64,000 nt of DNA, from assembly GCF_001425625.1 (NCBI RefSeq), contig NZ_LMCP01000046.1, forward strand, positions 228,565 to 292,564, read 5' to 3'. Source of the stretch: Mesorhizobium sp. Root102 (lineage in GTDB: Bacteria > Pseudomonadota > Alphaproteobacteria > Rhizobiales > Rhizobiaceae). Below, piece by piece: positions 25,906 to 35,541 of the stretch; the first letter of the stretch is position 1; every line of letters starts with the position of its first letter. A model generated the notes under the pieces. That model was not told the DNA's origin. It saw only the letters and a program-made list of their open reading frames with translations, and ran no database searches. The position numbers and the translations under genes were made by a program.

Positions 25906-27078
25906 ATGTCCAAGCTCATCTCCAAATGGAACTACCCGACCACCGTCCGCTTCGGCGCCGGGCGCATCAAGGAATTGCCTGAAGTGCTGGCGGCCACCGG
26001 TATCAAGCGGCCGCTGTTCGTCACAGATCCGGGCCTGGCGAAACTGCCGGTAGTCGCCTCGACGCTGAAGATCCTCGATGACGCCAAGGTTCCCTATGGC
26101 GTGTTCTCCGAGGTCAGGCCGAACCCCGTCGAATCCAATCTCACCGCCGGCATCGCCGTGTTCAAGAAGGGCAAGCATGACGGCGTCATTGCCTTCGGCG
26201 GTGGCTCGGCGCTCGATCTTGGCAAGCTGATTGCCTTTCAGGCCGGACAGACGCGGCCGGTGTGGGATTTCGAGGATGTCGACGATTGGTGGACGCGTGC
26301 CAATTCAGATGCCATCGCGCCGATCATCGCCGTGCCGACCACCGCCGGAACCGGATCGGAGGTGGGCCGCGCCGGCGTCATCACCAATGAGGCGACGCAC
26401 ACCAAGAAGGTCATCTTCCATCCGAAGCTTTTGCCGGCAATCGTCATCGCCGATCCGGAACTGTCGGTCGGCATGCCGGGCTTCATCACTGCCGGCACCG
26501 GCATGGATGCACTCGCCCACTGTCTCGAAGCCTATTGCGCGCCGGGCTATCATCCGATGGCCGACGGCATCGCTGTCGAAGGTGTGAGGCTGGTCTTCGA
26601 GAACTTGCCGAAGGCCTATGCCAATGGCAAGGATCTCGTGGCGCGCGCCCATATGATGAGCGCCGCAGCGATGGGCGCCACCGCCTTCCAGAAGGGGCTC
26701 GGCGCCATCCACTCGCTGTCGCATCCGGTCGGTGCGCTTTACGACACCCATCACGGCATGACCAATGCAGTGTTCATGCCCTATGTGCTGGCCTTCAACC
26801 GCGACTCCATCGAGGAGCGTATTGCCCGGCTCGCCGCCTATTGCGGCATCAAGGGTGGTTTCGACGGCTTCGCCAAGGCGATCATCAAGCTGCGCAAGGA
26901 ATTGAAGGTGCCGCACGCGCTGCCGGGCCTGATCAAGGGGCTCGATATGGACAAGAAGCGCAAGGCGCTGATCGCCGACATGGCGGTGGTCGATCCGACC
27001 GCCGGTGGCAACCCGGTCAAGCTGACCAAGAAGGCGGCGCTGACCCTCCTCGAAAACGCCATCGCCGGAACGATCTGA
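25906..27078 (+). CDS. Iron-containing (type III) alcohol dehydrogenase
   Basis: A 390-residue enzyme. The NAD-binding GGGSALDLGKLIAF, the PTTAGTGSEVGRAGVITNE loop, and the metal-binding stretch GTGMDALAHCLEAY with HSLSHPVGALYDTHHGM supply the Asp and three His ligands. It lies 17 bp behind the ALDH, so the pair would convert an alcohol to an acid through the aldehyde. It is the last enzyme gene before the ABC importer; a 240-bp gap with no strong terminator separates them. Confidence 0.92.
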   Translation: MSKLISKWNYPTTVRFGAGRIKELPEVLAATGIKRPLFVTDPGLAKLPVVASTLKILDDAKVPYGVFSEVRPNPVESNLTAGIAVFKKGKHDGVIAFGGGSALDLGKLIAFQAGQTRPVWDFEDVDDWWTRANSDAIAPIIAVPTTAGTGSEVGRAGVITNEATHTKKVIFHPKLLPAIVIADPELSVGMPGFITAGTGMDALAHCLEAYCAPGYHPMADGIAVEGVRLVFENLPKAYANGKDLVARAHMMSAAAMGATAFQKGLGAIHSLSHPVGALYDTHHGMTNAVFMPYVLAFNRDSIEERIARLAAYCGIKGGFDGFAKAIIKLRKELKVPHALPGLIKGLDMDKKRKALIADMAVVDPTAGGNPVKLTKKAALTLLENAIAGTI

Positions 27079-27320
27079 GGCGTTTTCGGCACAGGAAAGT
27101 GATTTGAAAAGGGGCTGCAAAAACAAGGGGGAGGATGACGGGCAAGGCAGAAACTAGTTAGCCGGAAAAAGAATCGCGAAGCGATTGCTACATCAGGTTA
27201 AAAAGAGTTTACTTTTTCGCACTGCGAGCAGCCGGTTTCACAAAGCTTTCATCTGGCTGTCACATGAAAACGATACCGGATCGCAGGCGTCCAACGGCGT
27301 CAGTTCAACGGAGAGAACAC

Positions 27321-28427
27321 ATGTTCAAATTCACGGGGAAAGTGCTTTCCCTTTCGGCCGCGGCGCTTTTCGCGTCGACGGTGATTTCGTCCGCGGATTC
27401 GATGGACGATCTCGTCAAGGCCGCCAAGGCCGAAGGCCAGCTTACCACCATCGCGCTGCCGCATGACTGGTGCGGTTACGGCGACGTCATCGCAGGTTTC
27501 AAGGCGAAGTATCCGGAAATCACGGTCAACGAACTCAACCCCGATGCCGGTTCCGGCGACGAGGTCGAGGCGATCAAGGCCAACAAGGACAACAAGGGTC
27601 CGCAAGCGCCCGACGTTATCGACGTCGGTCTGTCCTTCGGCCCGACCGCCAAGGCCGATGGCCTGTTGATGCCTTACAAGGTGTCGACCTGGGACTCGAT
27701 CCCGGACAGCGCCAAGGATGCCGATGGCGCCTGGTACGGTGACTACTACGGCGTTCTGTCGATGATGGTGAACAAGGATCTGGTCAAGGAATCGCCGACC
27801 GACTGGGCCGACCTGCTGAAGCCGGAATTTGCCAACTCGGTCGCCCTTGCCGGTGATCCGCGCGCCTCGAACCAGGCCATCCAAGCGGTGTATGCCGCCG
27901 GTCTGTCGTCGGGCGCTGCCGCTGGCGAAGCTGCCGGCACCGCTGGCCTCGACTTCTTCAAGAAGCTCAACGCCGCTGGCAACTTCGTTCCGGTCGTCGG
28001 CAAGCCCGCAACGCTCGCCCAGGGCCAGACCCCGATCCTGATCAATTGGGACTACAATGCGCTTGCAGGTCGCGACACGCTGAAGGGCAACCCGCCCGTC
28101 GACGTCGTCGTGCCGAAGACCGGCGTTGTCGCTGGCGTCTACGTGCAGGCGATCAGCGCCTATGCGCCGCATCCGAACGCAGCCAAGCTCTGGATGGAGT
28201 ATCTCTATTCCGACGAAGGCCAGGTCGCCTGGCTGAAGGGCTATTGCCACCCGATCCGCTTCAATGATCTCGCCAAGAACGGCAAGATCCCGGCGGACGT
28301 GCTGGCCAAGCTGCCACCGGCTGAGTCCTATGCCTCGGCCGTGTTCCCGACGCTCGACGAGCAGGGCAAGGCCAAGGAAGCCATCAGCAAGAACTGGGAT
28401 GCCGTTGTCGGCGCCAACGTCAAGTAA
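27321..28427 (+). CDS. ABC transporter periplasmic substrate-binding protein
   Basis: A 368-residue protein with a Sec signal peptide (MFKFTGKVLSLSAAALFAST, cleavage likely near SSADS). GGAGAG precedes ATG 27321. The mature part is of the bacterial SBP family 6/8 (Fe(III)/polyamine/2-aminoethylphosphonate type), e.g. DDLVKAAKAEGQLTTIALPH and ISAYAPHPNAAKLWMEYLYS. It is first in a four-gene importer and is followed by a GC-rich hairpin that probably lowers downstream expression. The ligand cannot be read from sequence; the context suggests a small amine. Confidence 0.88.
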   Translation: MFKFTGKVLSLSAAALFASTVISSADSMDDLVKAAKAEGQLTTIALPHDWCGYGDVIAGFKAKYPEITVNELNPDAGSGDEVEAIKANKDNKGPQAPDVIDVGLSFGPTAKADGLLMPYKVSTWDSIPDSAKDADGAWYGDYYGVLSMMVNKDLVKESPTDWADLLKPEFANSVALAGDPRASNQAIQAVYAAGLSSGAAAGEAAGTAGLDFFKKLNAAGNFVPVVGKPATLAQGQTPILINWDYNALAGRDTLKGNPPVDVVVPKTGVVAGVYVQAISAYAPHPNAAKLWMEYLYSDEGQVAWLKGYCHPIRFNDLAKNGKIPADVLAKLPPAESYASAVFPTLDEQGKAKEAISKNWDAVVGANVK

Positions 28428-28440
28428 GACTTGAGATCCG

Positions 28441-28469
28441 CCGGGCGGCCGCGAGGCCGCCCGGTCTTT
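28441..28469 (+). terminator. Intercistronic hairpin after the binding-protein gene
   Basis: A 10-bp perfect stem (CCGGGCGGCC / GGCCGCCCGG) with a GCGA loop, followed by TCTTTCC. The short U tract suggests partial termination or 3'-end protection of the binding-protein mRNA. Confidence 0.7.
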
Positions 28470-28491
28470 CCTCGAAGACGGTAGCCGGCGC

Positions 28492-29409
28492 ATGACCGAC
28501 CTCTCGCTTTCAAATCAGACAATGGCTGCCAAGCCCGCGCCGCCCAACGCGGCGGCCGCGTTCCGTTTGCCGACACAATGGATCGGCGTGGCACCCTTCT
28601 TCATCTTTGCCCTGATGTTTCTGATCCTGCCCACGCTCTATCTCGTGGTGGGCGCTTTCCAGGGCAGGGAAGGCCAGTTTACGCTGGATAACATCCTGCA
28701 ACTGGTCAGCGATCCTTCGATCAGCAATTCCTATTGGGTTTCGATCAAGATCAGCTTCTGGTCGGCCATTCTCGGGGCGTTTGCCGGGCTCGCAATAGCG
28801 ATCGCGATCGTGCGCGGCGGACTTCCAGGCTGGACGCGCTCCGCGACCCTGACGTTCTCGGGCGTCGCCTCGAACTTCGCCGGCTTGCCACTGGCCTTTG
28901 CGTTTATAGCAACGCTCGGTCGGGTCGGCATCGTCACAACGCTTCTGCGTGACGTGCTCAACATCAACATCTATGCGATGGGCTTCAATTTCCTCACCAC
29001 ATCGGGCCTGATCGCGGTCTATCTGTTTTTCCAGATTCCGCTGATGGTGGTCATCATCGTGCCGGCCATCGACGGATTGAAGAAGGAATGGGGTGAGGCC
29101 GCCGCCACGCTCGGCGCCACTCAATGGCAGTATTGGCGCATGGTGGTCATTCCCGTGATATGGCCGAGCTTCCTCGGCACGGTCATCCTTCTGTTCGCCA
29201 ATGCCTTCGGCGCCATCGCGACCGCTTATGCGTTTGCCGGTCCGGCGCTCAACATCGTCCCCATCAAGCTCTACTCGCAGATCAATGGCGATGTGCTGCA
29301 CAACCCGCAACTCGGCTATGCCATCGCTTTCGGCATGATCGTCATCACCGGGCTTGCCAATGTTTTCTACATCTGGTTCCGGACGCGTTCCGAAAGGTGG
29401 CTCAAATGA
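28492..29409 (+). CDS. ABC transporter permease 1
   Basis: A 305-residue membrane protein with about six segments (first is FFIFALMFLILPTLYLVVGA). The permease EAA loop is EWGEAAATLGATQWQYWRMV. It overlaps the second permease by four bases and belongs to the importer that starts at 27321. It is of the PotB / AfuB type. Confidence 0.9.
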   Translation: MTDLSLSNQTMAAKPAPPNAAAAFRLPTQWIGVAPFFIFALMFLILPTLYLVVGAFQGREGQFTLDNILQLVSDPSISNSYWVSIKISFWSAILGAFAGLAIAIAIVRGGLPGWTRSATLTFSGVASNFAGLPLAFAFIATLGRVGIVTTLLRDVLNINIYAMGFNFLTTSGLIAVYLFFQIPLMVVIIVPAIDGLKKEWGEAAATLGATQWQYWRMVVIPVIWPSFLGTVILLFANAFGAIATAYAFAGPALNIVPIKLYSQINGDVLHNPQLGYAIAFGMIVITGLANVFYIWFRTRSERWLK

Positions 29410-30197
29410 AGTCGGGAAGGTTCTGGGCCTGGGTCGTCTTCATTCTAGGCGCGGCCTATTTCTTCATTCCGCTGCTCGCGACGGTCGAGTTCTCGCTGCG
29501 CATGCGGCGTGGCGTCCATTCCTTCGACGCCTATCAGATTGTGCTGGGCGATCCGCGCTTCCAGGCGACCTTCCTGTATTCGGTGATTGCAGCCGTCTTC
29601 ACCATCATTCTCGGCGTTCTGGTCGTGGTGCCCACCGCCTACTGGATCCGGCTGCGCCTGCCGCAGTTGCGACCGATCGTTGAGTTCATCACGCTGCTGC
29701 CGCTGGTCATTCCAGCCATCGTCATCGTCTTTGGCTACATCAGGATGTACGGCTCGAACTCCCCGTTGCCGTTCCTGGGCAGCAACATGGGTGCGAATGC
29801 CTTGCTGGTGATCGGTTATGCAACGCTGGCGCTGCCTTACATGTATCGCGCCGTCGATACCGGTCTGCGCACCATCGATGTGCGCACCTTGACGGAGGCG
29901 GCGCAGATTCTGGGTGCCGGCTGGGGTACCATCATTGGCCGAGTCATCCTGCCAAATGTGCTGATCGCGGTGCTGTCTGGCGCCTTCCTCACCTTTGCCA
30001 TTGTCATCGGCGAATTCACTATGGCGAGCCTCCTCAACCGGCCGGCCTTCGGCCCCTATCTGCAAAACATCGGCGCTAATCGTGCCTATGAGCCAGCGGC
30101 CCTTGCCGTCATTGCCTTCGCCATCACCTGGGGCTGCATGTCGCTGATCCAGATCCTGTCCCGTTTCGCGCCGAAATCGGCGAACCGCCCGAACTGA
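29406..30197 (+). CDS. ABC transporter permease 2
   Basis: A 263-residue membrane protein of PotC type. ATG 29406 overlaps the stop of permease 1 (AAATGA). The first segment is FWAWVVFILGAAYFFIPLLA and the EAA loop is TEAAQILGAGWGTIIGRVILP. It works as a heterodimer with the preceding permease. Confidence 0.9.
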   Translation: MKSGRFWAWVVFILGAAYFFIPLLATVEFSLRMRRGVHSFDAYQIVLGDPRFQATFLYSVIAAVFTIILGVLVVVPTAYWIRLRLPQLRPIVEFITLLPLVIPAIVIVFGYIRMYGSNSPLPFLGSNMGANALLVIGYATLALPYMYRAVDTGLRTIDVRTLTEAAQILGAGWGTIIGRVILPNVLIAVLSGAFLTFAIVIGEFTMASLLNRPAFGPYLQNIGANRAYEPAALAVIAFAITWGCMSLIQILSRFAPKSANRPN

Positions 30198-30213
30198 GCG
30201 AAAGAACAACACC

Positions 30214-31278
30214 ATGGCCGACCCGTTCCTCTCCATCCAGCACGTTCGAAAATCCTTCGGCGCCACCACGGTCGTGGAGGATTTCAATCTCGACGTCGAG
30301 CGCGGCGAATTCGTCTCCTTCCTCGGCCCGTCCGGTTGCGGCAAGACCACCGTGCTGCGCATGGTGGCGGGCTTCGAGGAGCCGAGCGCGGGCACGATCG
30401 TCGTCGGTGGCAAGGACATTACGAGGCTGAAGCCCAACCAGCGCAATGTCGGCATGGTGTTCCAGGCCTATGCGCTGTTTCCGAACCTGACCGTGGCGCA
30501 GAACATCGGCTTCGGCCTGAAGGTCGCTGGCATGTCCAGGGCGGATATCGATGCTCGTGTCGCCGAGATGCTTGGCATCATCAAGCTGCCGCAGATGGCG
30601 GATCGCTATCCCTATCAGCTCTCGGGCGGCCAGCAGCAGCGCATCGCGTTGGCCCGCGCGATCGCGCCGAAGCCGAAGCTGCTGCTGCTGGACGAGCCGC
30701 TGTCGGCGCTCGACGCCAAGGTGCGCGTGTCACTGCGCGAGGAAATCCGCTCTATCCAGAAGAAGCTCGGCATCACCACGATCTTTGTCACGCACGACCA
30801 GGAAGAGGCGCTGTCGATCTCGGACCGTATCGCCGTCATGTATGGCGGTAAGGCCGAGCAGGTCGGCACGCCGTTCGAGATCTACAACCGCCCGGCAACC
30901 AAGTTCGTCGCCAATTTCGTCGGCACGCTGAACGTGCTCGAAGGCACCGTCACCGATGCCGCGGCAGGCACGGTGCGGGTCAATTCAGAACAAGTCTCGC
31001 TCAAGGGCAAGCTCAACGGCTCCAAGTCGGGCGACACGCTGTCACTGGCGTTGCGTCCGGAAGCGATTTCGCTCGGCCGCCAGCCCGGCCGCGACTCCAG
31101 CCTTTCCGGCGAAATCTCCGAAGTGCATTTCCTCGGCTCGGTCATCCGGGTTCGCGTCGGCATCGGCGGCAACACGGTCTCGCTCGACACCTTCAACAGC
31201 CCGGCGACCCCGCCCCCCGCGGTCGGTGAAAAGGCCGAGATATCGTTCTCGTCGAGCGACATGCTGGTGCTGCACTAG
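30214..31278 (+). CDS. ABC transporter ATP-binding protein
   Basis: A 354-residue ATPase. Walker A is GPSGCGKTT, the signature LSGGQQQRIALARAI, Walker B LLLLDEPLSALD and the switch VTHDQEEA. The C-terminal TOBE-type domain (about 280-354) includes LALRPEAISLG. It is of the PotA/FbpC group, matching the binding protein and permeases upstream, and closes the importer operon. Confidence 0.94.
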   Translation: MADPFLSIQHVRKSFGATTVVEDFNLDVERGEFVSFLGPSGCGKTTVLRMVAGFEEPSAGTIVVGGKDITRLKPNQRNVGMVFQAYALFPNLTVAQNIGFGLKVAGMSRADIDARVAEMLGIIKLPQMADRYPYQLSGGQQQRIALARAIAPKPKLLLLDEPLSALDAKVRVSLREEIRSIQKKLGITTIFVTHDQEEALSISDRIAVMYGGKAEQVGTPFEIYNRPATKFVANFVGTLNVLEGTVTDAAAGTVRVNSEQVSLKGKLNGSKSGDTLSLALRPEAISLGRQPGRDSSLSGEISEVHFLGSVIRVRVGIGGNTVSLDTFNSPATPPPAVGEKAEISFSSSDMLVLH

Positions 31279-31295
31279 GCTGCGACAGCGCTTGC

Positions 31296-31921
31296 CTAGG
31301 CGGGCGCGATGAACGGCTGCGAGACCGTTTGAAAGACAGGCAGTGCTTCCATCCGCTCAGCATGCGCGCAAAGCGCCGGGAAGTCCTTCAGCGAAACCAG
31401 CCCGGGATGCGCCTCGCCGATGAAGCGGAGCACCGCGGTAACCGCGATGTCTGCGTGACCGAGGCGGTCACCGACCCAGTATGGTGTCGGCCTCTCCTGA
31501 CGATCTGCCTCCAGCGCAGTCAGAACGGCTTCGATTTGCGCACGGAAGCGCCTGATCCAGACGTCCGAGACTTTCTCGTGCAATCTCAATTCATAAAACA
31601 GGCTGACCGCCTTGTCGCCGAGCCCGGTCGCCAGGCCCGAGATCTTCAGCGCCTGATGGCGAGTCGGTTCGGTCGTCGGAAACATCCTTCGCTCGGCCGG
31701 AACGAGACCGTCCAGATAGTCGAGCATCAAATGGCTCTCGATCAGCACTTCGCCATTGTCGAGCACCGCGTCGGCACCCGCGTCAATGGATTGTAGGGCC
31801 GAATCTTGTCGGCATCGCCGAAGGCAGACCACGGCCGGTGCTCGAAGGAGATGCCGTACGAGGTCAGTCCAATGCCGACGCGACGAACGAAGGGCGAATC
31901 ATATTGGCCAATCAGGATCAT
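31296..31921 (-). pseudogene. Glutathione S-transferase family protein, frameshifted
   Basis: From ATG 31921 the thioredoxin-like domain reads MILIGQYDSPFVRRVGIGL and PYNPLTRVPT, after which the frame breaks at about 31767-31775. The continuation VLDNGEVLIESHLMLDYLDG and the helical C-terminal domain (DRLGHADIAVTAVLRF) are in another frame down to 31296. Restoring one base yields a normal GST of about 208 residues. It is a recent lesion or a sequence error. It converges on the ABC operon. Confidence 0.8.
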
Positions 31922-32046
31922 ACCAGTCTTGTACGGCAGGTGGCGGTTTGAGGCGTTCTGCCAGAGGGCTTGAGTTTGATGGCCAATCGACCGCATCCTG
32001 CAGGTATATTCGCGCCGGCAATCCCGTCTCACGGATCTAAAGCCCC

Positions 32047-33600
32047 ATGGCTCTTTTCGAACTCACCCTTGTCCTGCTTTTGACTGCCGTCGCGCTGACG
32101 GCGCTGTCGCGACGGCTGGAGATTCCCTATCCGTCGCTGCTGGCTTTGGCCGGGGTCGGGATTGCCTTCGTGCCTGGTGCGCCAATGATCGAGATCGATC
32201 CGGAACTGGCGCTTGCGCTGTTCATCGCGCCTGTGCTTCTCGACGCCGCCTATGACACCTCGTTGCGCGACCTGAAGCGCTACCGACTGTCGCTGGCACT
32301 GCTGGCGCTTGGCGCCGTTGTCTTCACCACCCTGGTGGTTGCGTTCGTCGGCTGGAAGATGGCCGGCCTGCCGATTGCGGCGGCGATCGCGCTCGGCGCC
32401 ATCGTGGCACCTCCGGATGCGGTGGCGGCATCTGCTGTACTCGGACAATTCAAGGTGCCGCACCGCATCACCGCCATCCTGCAAGGCGAGAGCCTGCTCA
32501 ACGATGGCACGGCACTGCTGATCTATCGGCTGGCGGTTTCGGCGGCGCTCGGCTCGATCATGCTCAGCAACGCCATTCCGACGATCTTGTTGTCAACCAT
32601 AGGTAGCTTGGTTGCGGGTTATCTGCTTGGCCGCTTCTCGCTCATGACGCTCACCCGGATCGAGGATGCGGCGAGCAGCACGGTGGTGCAATTCGCCGGA
32701 ACTTTCGGGGTCTGGATCCTGGCCGACAGGCTCGGCCTTTCGGCCATCATCACCATTGTCGTCTACGCCATGACCCTCGCGCGCAGGGCGCCGCGCCGCA
32801 TGTCGGCGAGACGCCGCGTCAGCACCTATTCGGTCTGGGAGACGGCCGTCTTCGTGCTCAATGTGCTGGCTTTCGTGCTGATGGGCCTGCAGGCGCGCTC
32901 GATCATCGGCCGGCTCTCCGGAGAAGGGCAAGGCGAAGCCTTTCTCTTCGCGGCAACGGTGCTGGCCGTCGTCATCGTGGCGCGCCTCGTCTGGGTGGCG
33001 AGTTACGTTGCGATCATAAGATGGTTTGCCCGCTTCGGCAGCGAAGACAGAAGGCGAGATGTGCCGACGTTCGGCGGCGCCGTACTGGTCGGTTGGTGCG
33101 GCATGCGGGGGCTGGTGACGCTGGTGGTCGCCATTGCCCTGCCAGCCAATTTTCCCGGCCGCGATCCGATTGTGCTTGCCGCCTTCGCGGTGGTTCTGGG
33201 CACCCTGGTGCTGCAAGGCATGAGCCTGAAACCTCTGCTGCGGATCCTCAACGTTGACCCGGACACGACAGTCGACCGCGAAGTAGCGCATGCGCGTGTC
33301 GCCATCATGCAGGCCGCGCTCGACGTACTGAGCCGCAAAACGTCAGCCGCGGCAGACGTTGTGCGCGAGCAGTATGAGGCTCAGCGCCTGGTCGCGGAAA
33401 ACCCGGAGAACGCACAGGCGGCGACCGAATACGACCGGCTGCGCCTTTATGCCATCAACCGCCAGCGCGACACGCTGGAGGAACTGCGCCGCAACGGTAC
33501 GATCGGTGACGAAGCCTACCACCGGCTTGAAGAGGAAATCGACTGGTCGGAACTGGCGGCATCGCCGGCGGGAAGTTTCCAGCCACTGACGACCACCTGA
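32047..33600 (+). CDS. Na+/H+ antiporter (CPA1 family)
   Basis: A 517-residue protein with about twelve hydrophobic segments and a cytoplasmic tail of about 110 residues. The CPA1 signatures are APPDAVAASAVL (ion-binding aspartate region), ILQGESLLNDGTALLIYRLA and WCGMRGLVTLVVAIALP with the conserved arginine. The tail is helical and charged (QRDTLEELRRNGTIGDEAYH). It would exchange cytoplasmic Na+ or K+ for protons. It stands alone between the GST remnant and the EEP gene. Confidence 0.92.
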   Translation: MALFELTLVLLLTAVALTALSRRLEIPYPSLLALAGVGIAFVPGAPMIEIDPELALALFIAPVLLDAAYDTSLRDLKRYRLSLALLALGAVVFTTLVVAFVGWKMAGLPIAAAIALGAIVAPPDAVAASAVLGQFKVPHRITAILQGESLLNDGTALLIYRLAVSAALGSIMLSNAIPTILLSTIGSLVAGYLLGRFSLMTLTRIEDAASSTVVQFAGTFGVWILADRLGLSAIITIVVYAMTLARRAPRRMSARRRVSTYSVWETAVFVLNVLAFVLMGLQARSIIGRLSGEGQGEAFLFAATVLAVVIVARLVWVASYVAIIRWFARFGSEDRRRDVPTFGGAVLVGWCGMRGLVTLVVAIALPANFPGRDPIVLAAFAVVLGTLVLQGMSLKPLLRILNVDPDTTVDREVAHARVAIMQAALDVLSRKTSAAADVVREQYEAQRLVAENPENAQAATEYDRLRLYAINRQRDTLEELRRNGTIGDEAYHRLEEEIDWSELAASPAGSFQPLTTT

Positions 33601-33688
33601 CCGCTGGCCCAGCCCCGTCGCTCGCTCGGCACATTGCAACGCTACTGCCGAACGGCTACTGCCATCACGAAATTGAGCCGGATAAGCA

Positions 33689-34591
33689 ATGAAGCTGGTC
33701 AGCTACAACATCCAGTACGGGTTCGGCGGCGACGGCCGCTATGATCTTTCGCGCGCCGCGCGCATCGTTGCCGGCGCCGATATCATCGCCTTGCAGGAGG
33801 TCGAGCGGCACTGGCAGCGCAGCAATCACGACGACCAGCCGGAGCTGCTTTCTCGCCTGCTGCCGGACTATCACTGGGTCTATGGCCCGGCCTTCGACAT
33901 GGATGCCAGCGAGCGGCGCGACGGCCGTCTGTTCAACCGGCGTCGCCAGTTCGGAACCATGGTGCTGTCGAAACTGCCGATCGTCTGGTCGCGGCTGCAT
34001 GCGCTGCCGATGCGCCGTACGCTGCGGCCGCTCAATACGCGCAATGCGGCACTCGAATGCATGATCCGCACGCCGTCCGGCTCGGTGCGCGTGTTGTCGC
34101 TGCATCTCGCTCATATCGCGGCCGAGGAGCGGCTGGAGCAGATCGACTATCTCATGGCCGAGCATCGCCGGGCGCCATCCGATGGCGGACCGTGGAGCGG
34201 CGTCGACGACGAGCCCACGCGCAACTGGACCAGCGGCGAAGCCGAGCCGGAAAACCCGCTGGCGGCGATCTGGATGGGTGATTTCAACATGGAGCCGGGC
34301 AGCGCCGAATATCGCCGCATCGTCGGCAACACACCCTACCATCGCGGGGCTGCTTATCTCGACGGCTTTGTCGACGCCGCCGCTGTCGCCAGCGAGCCGG
34401 CTCAGGATTTCCACACCCATGTGAAGACCATCGACGGCAAGGTGGCAAAACGCCGGCTCGATCATTGCTTCGTCGGTGGCGTGTTTGCCGGGCGCGTGCG
34501 CTCGATCAGTGCCGACATCGGCGAGATTGCGTCGGATCATTTCCCGCTGCGGGTCGATATCGATCTCGAAACGCCCGGCATCGCCCCATGA
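33689..34591 (+). CDS. Endonuclease/exonuclease/phosphatase (EEP) superfamily protein
   Basis: A 300-residue hydrolase with the EEP active-site series: LVSYNIQYG (metal Asn), ALQEVE (Glu), SLHLAH (His), MGDFNMEPGS (Asp/Asn) and the final SDHFPLRVDI (catalytic Asp-His). There is no signal peptide. Substrates of the family include nucleic acids, phosphoinositides and sphingomyelin, and sequence alone does not decide. It is followed after 7 bp by the DMT transporter. Confidence 0.88.
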   Translation: MKLVSYNIQYGFGGDGRYDLSRAARIVAGADIIALQEVERHWQRSNHDDQPELLSRLLPDYHWVYGPAFDMDASERRDGRLFNRRRQFGTMVLSKLPIVWSRLHALPMRRTLRPLNTRNAALECMIRTPSGSVRVLSLHLAHIAAEERLEQIDYLMAEHRRAPSDGGPWSGVDDEPTRNWTSGEAEPENPLAAIWMGDFNMEPGSAEYRRIVGNTPYHRGAAYLDGFVDAAAVASEPAQDFHTHVKTIDGKVAKRRLDHCFVGGVFAGRVRSISADIGEIASDHFPLRVDIDLETPGIAP

Positions 34592-34598
34592 GCCGCGC

Positions 34599-35444
34599 AT
34601 GACACTTTTCGTCTTCTTCGCAGTGCTTGCCGCCGCCGCCATGCACGCGATCTGGAACGCGCTGGTCAAGGTCCATCTCGACCGCTTCCTGTCGATCACG
34701 CTGATGACGCTCGGCATGGGTGCCGCAGCACTCGTGGTGCTGCCCTTCGTCGAAGTGCCGAGGGCGGAGGTGTGGCCCTACATTATCGCCTCCGTCTTTT
34801 TCCACATGGGCTACCGGACCTTCCTCATAGGCGCCTACAAGGCCGGCGATTTCGCCCAGACCTATCCGCTGGCGCGCGGCACCGCACCGCTGCTGGCGGC
34901 CTTTGGCGGCATGTTCGTCGTTGCCGAGATTCCCGGCCCATTCGCCATTCTCGGCATCTTTTTGTTGTCGGCCGGGACACTGGTGATGTCATTTCGCGGT
35001 GGCGCGCATCTGGAGAAACTCAATCTGCGTGCGGTCGGCTTTGCGCTGGGCACCTCGATCTTCATCGCCAGCTACACGCTGTCCGACGGCAGCGGTGCGC
35101 GGCTGGCGGCAACGGCGCAGAGCTATGCTGCCTGGCTGTTCATCTGCGACGCCTTTGGCGCGCTGGCGCTGTGCCTCATCTTCCGCGGACCCAAGGCGCT
35201 TCCCGTTCTGGCGCGCGACTGGAAGGCCGGGCTGTTCACCGGCGTGCTCAGCGGTGCGGCCTACTGGATCGTGATGTGGGCGATGACCAAGGCGCCGATC
35301 GCCTCGGTGGCGTCGCTGCGCGAAACCTCGATCCTGTTTGCCATGATGATCTCGGTGTTCGCGCTCGGCGAGAAGATGACGGGCTGGCGCGGTGCCGCCG
35401 CGCTCAGCATCGTTGCGGGTGTCGTCGCGCTCAGACTCGGCTGA
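34599..35444 (+). CDS. DMT/EamA-family transporter
   Basis: A 281-residue protein with ten hydrophobic segments in two EamA repeats. The first ATG after the EEP stop (34588) is closed at once, so ATG 34599 is the start. Typical stretches are FFAVLAAAAMHAIWNALVKV, YPLARGTAPLLAAFGGMFVV and ASLRETSILFAMMISVFALG at the repeat end. The likely role is export of a small metabolite. Confidence 0.9.
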   Translation: MTLFVFFAVLAAAAMHAIWNALVKVHLDRFLSITLMTLGMGAAALVVLPFVEVPRAEVWPYIIASVFFHMGYRTFLIGAYKAGDFAQTYPLARGTAPLLAAFGGMFVVAEIPGPFAILGIFLLSAGTLVMSFRGGAHLEKLNLRAVGFALGTSIFIASYTLSDGSGARLAATAQSYAAWLFICDAFGALALCLIFRGPKALPVLARDWKAGLFTGVLSGAAYWIVMWAMTKAPIASVASLRETSILFAMMISVFALGEKMTGWRGAAALSIVAGVVALRLG

Positions 35445-35456
35445 CCTGGGCCTAAC

Positions 35457-35541
35457 TCTTTGTTTTGACGCAATTCCCAAGGGAAAGCGCTATGCGCTTT
35501 TCCCGGGAAAACCGTTTCACACTTTTCCTGGAATTGCTCTA
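35457..35541. repeat. Dispersed palindromic repeat, copy 1
   Basis: It shares GTTTTGACGCAATTCC, AAAACCGTTTCACACTTTT and the end GGAATTGCTCTA with the element at 52941-53046, but has an inserted AAGCGCTATGCGCTTT hairpin and lacks the left terminal repeat. The TAG stop codon of the MFS gene lies in its right end. Confidence 0.75.
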
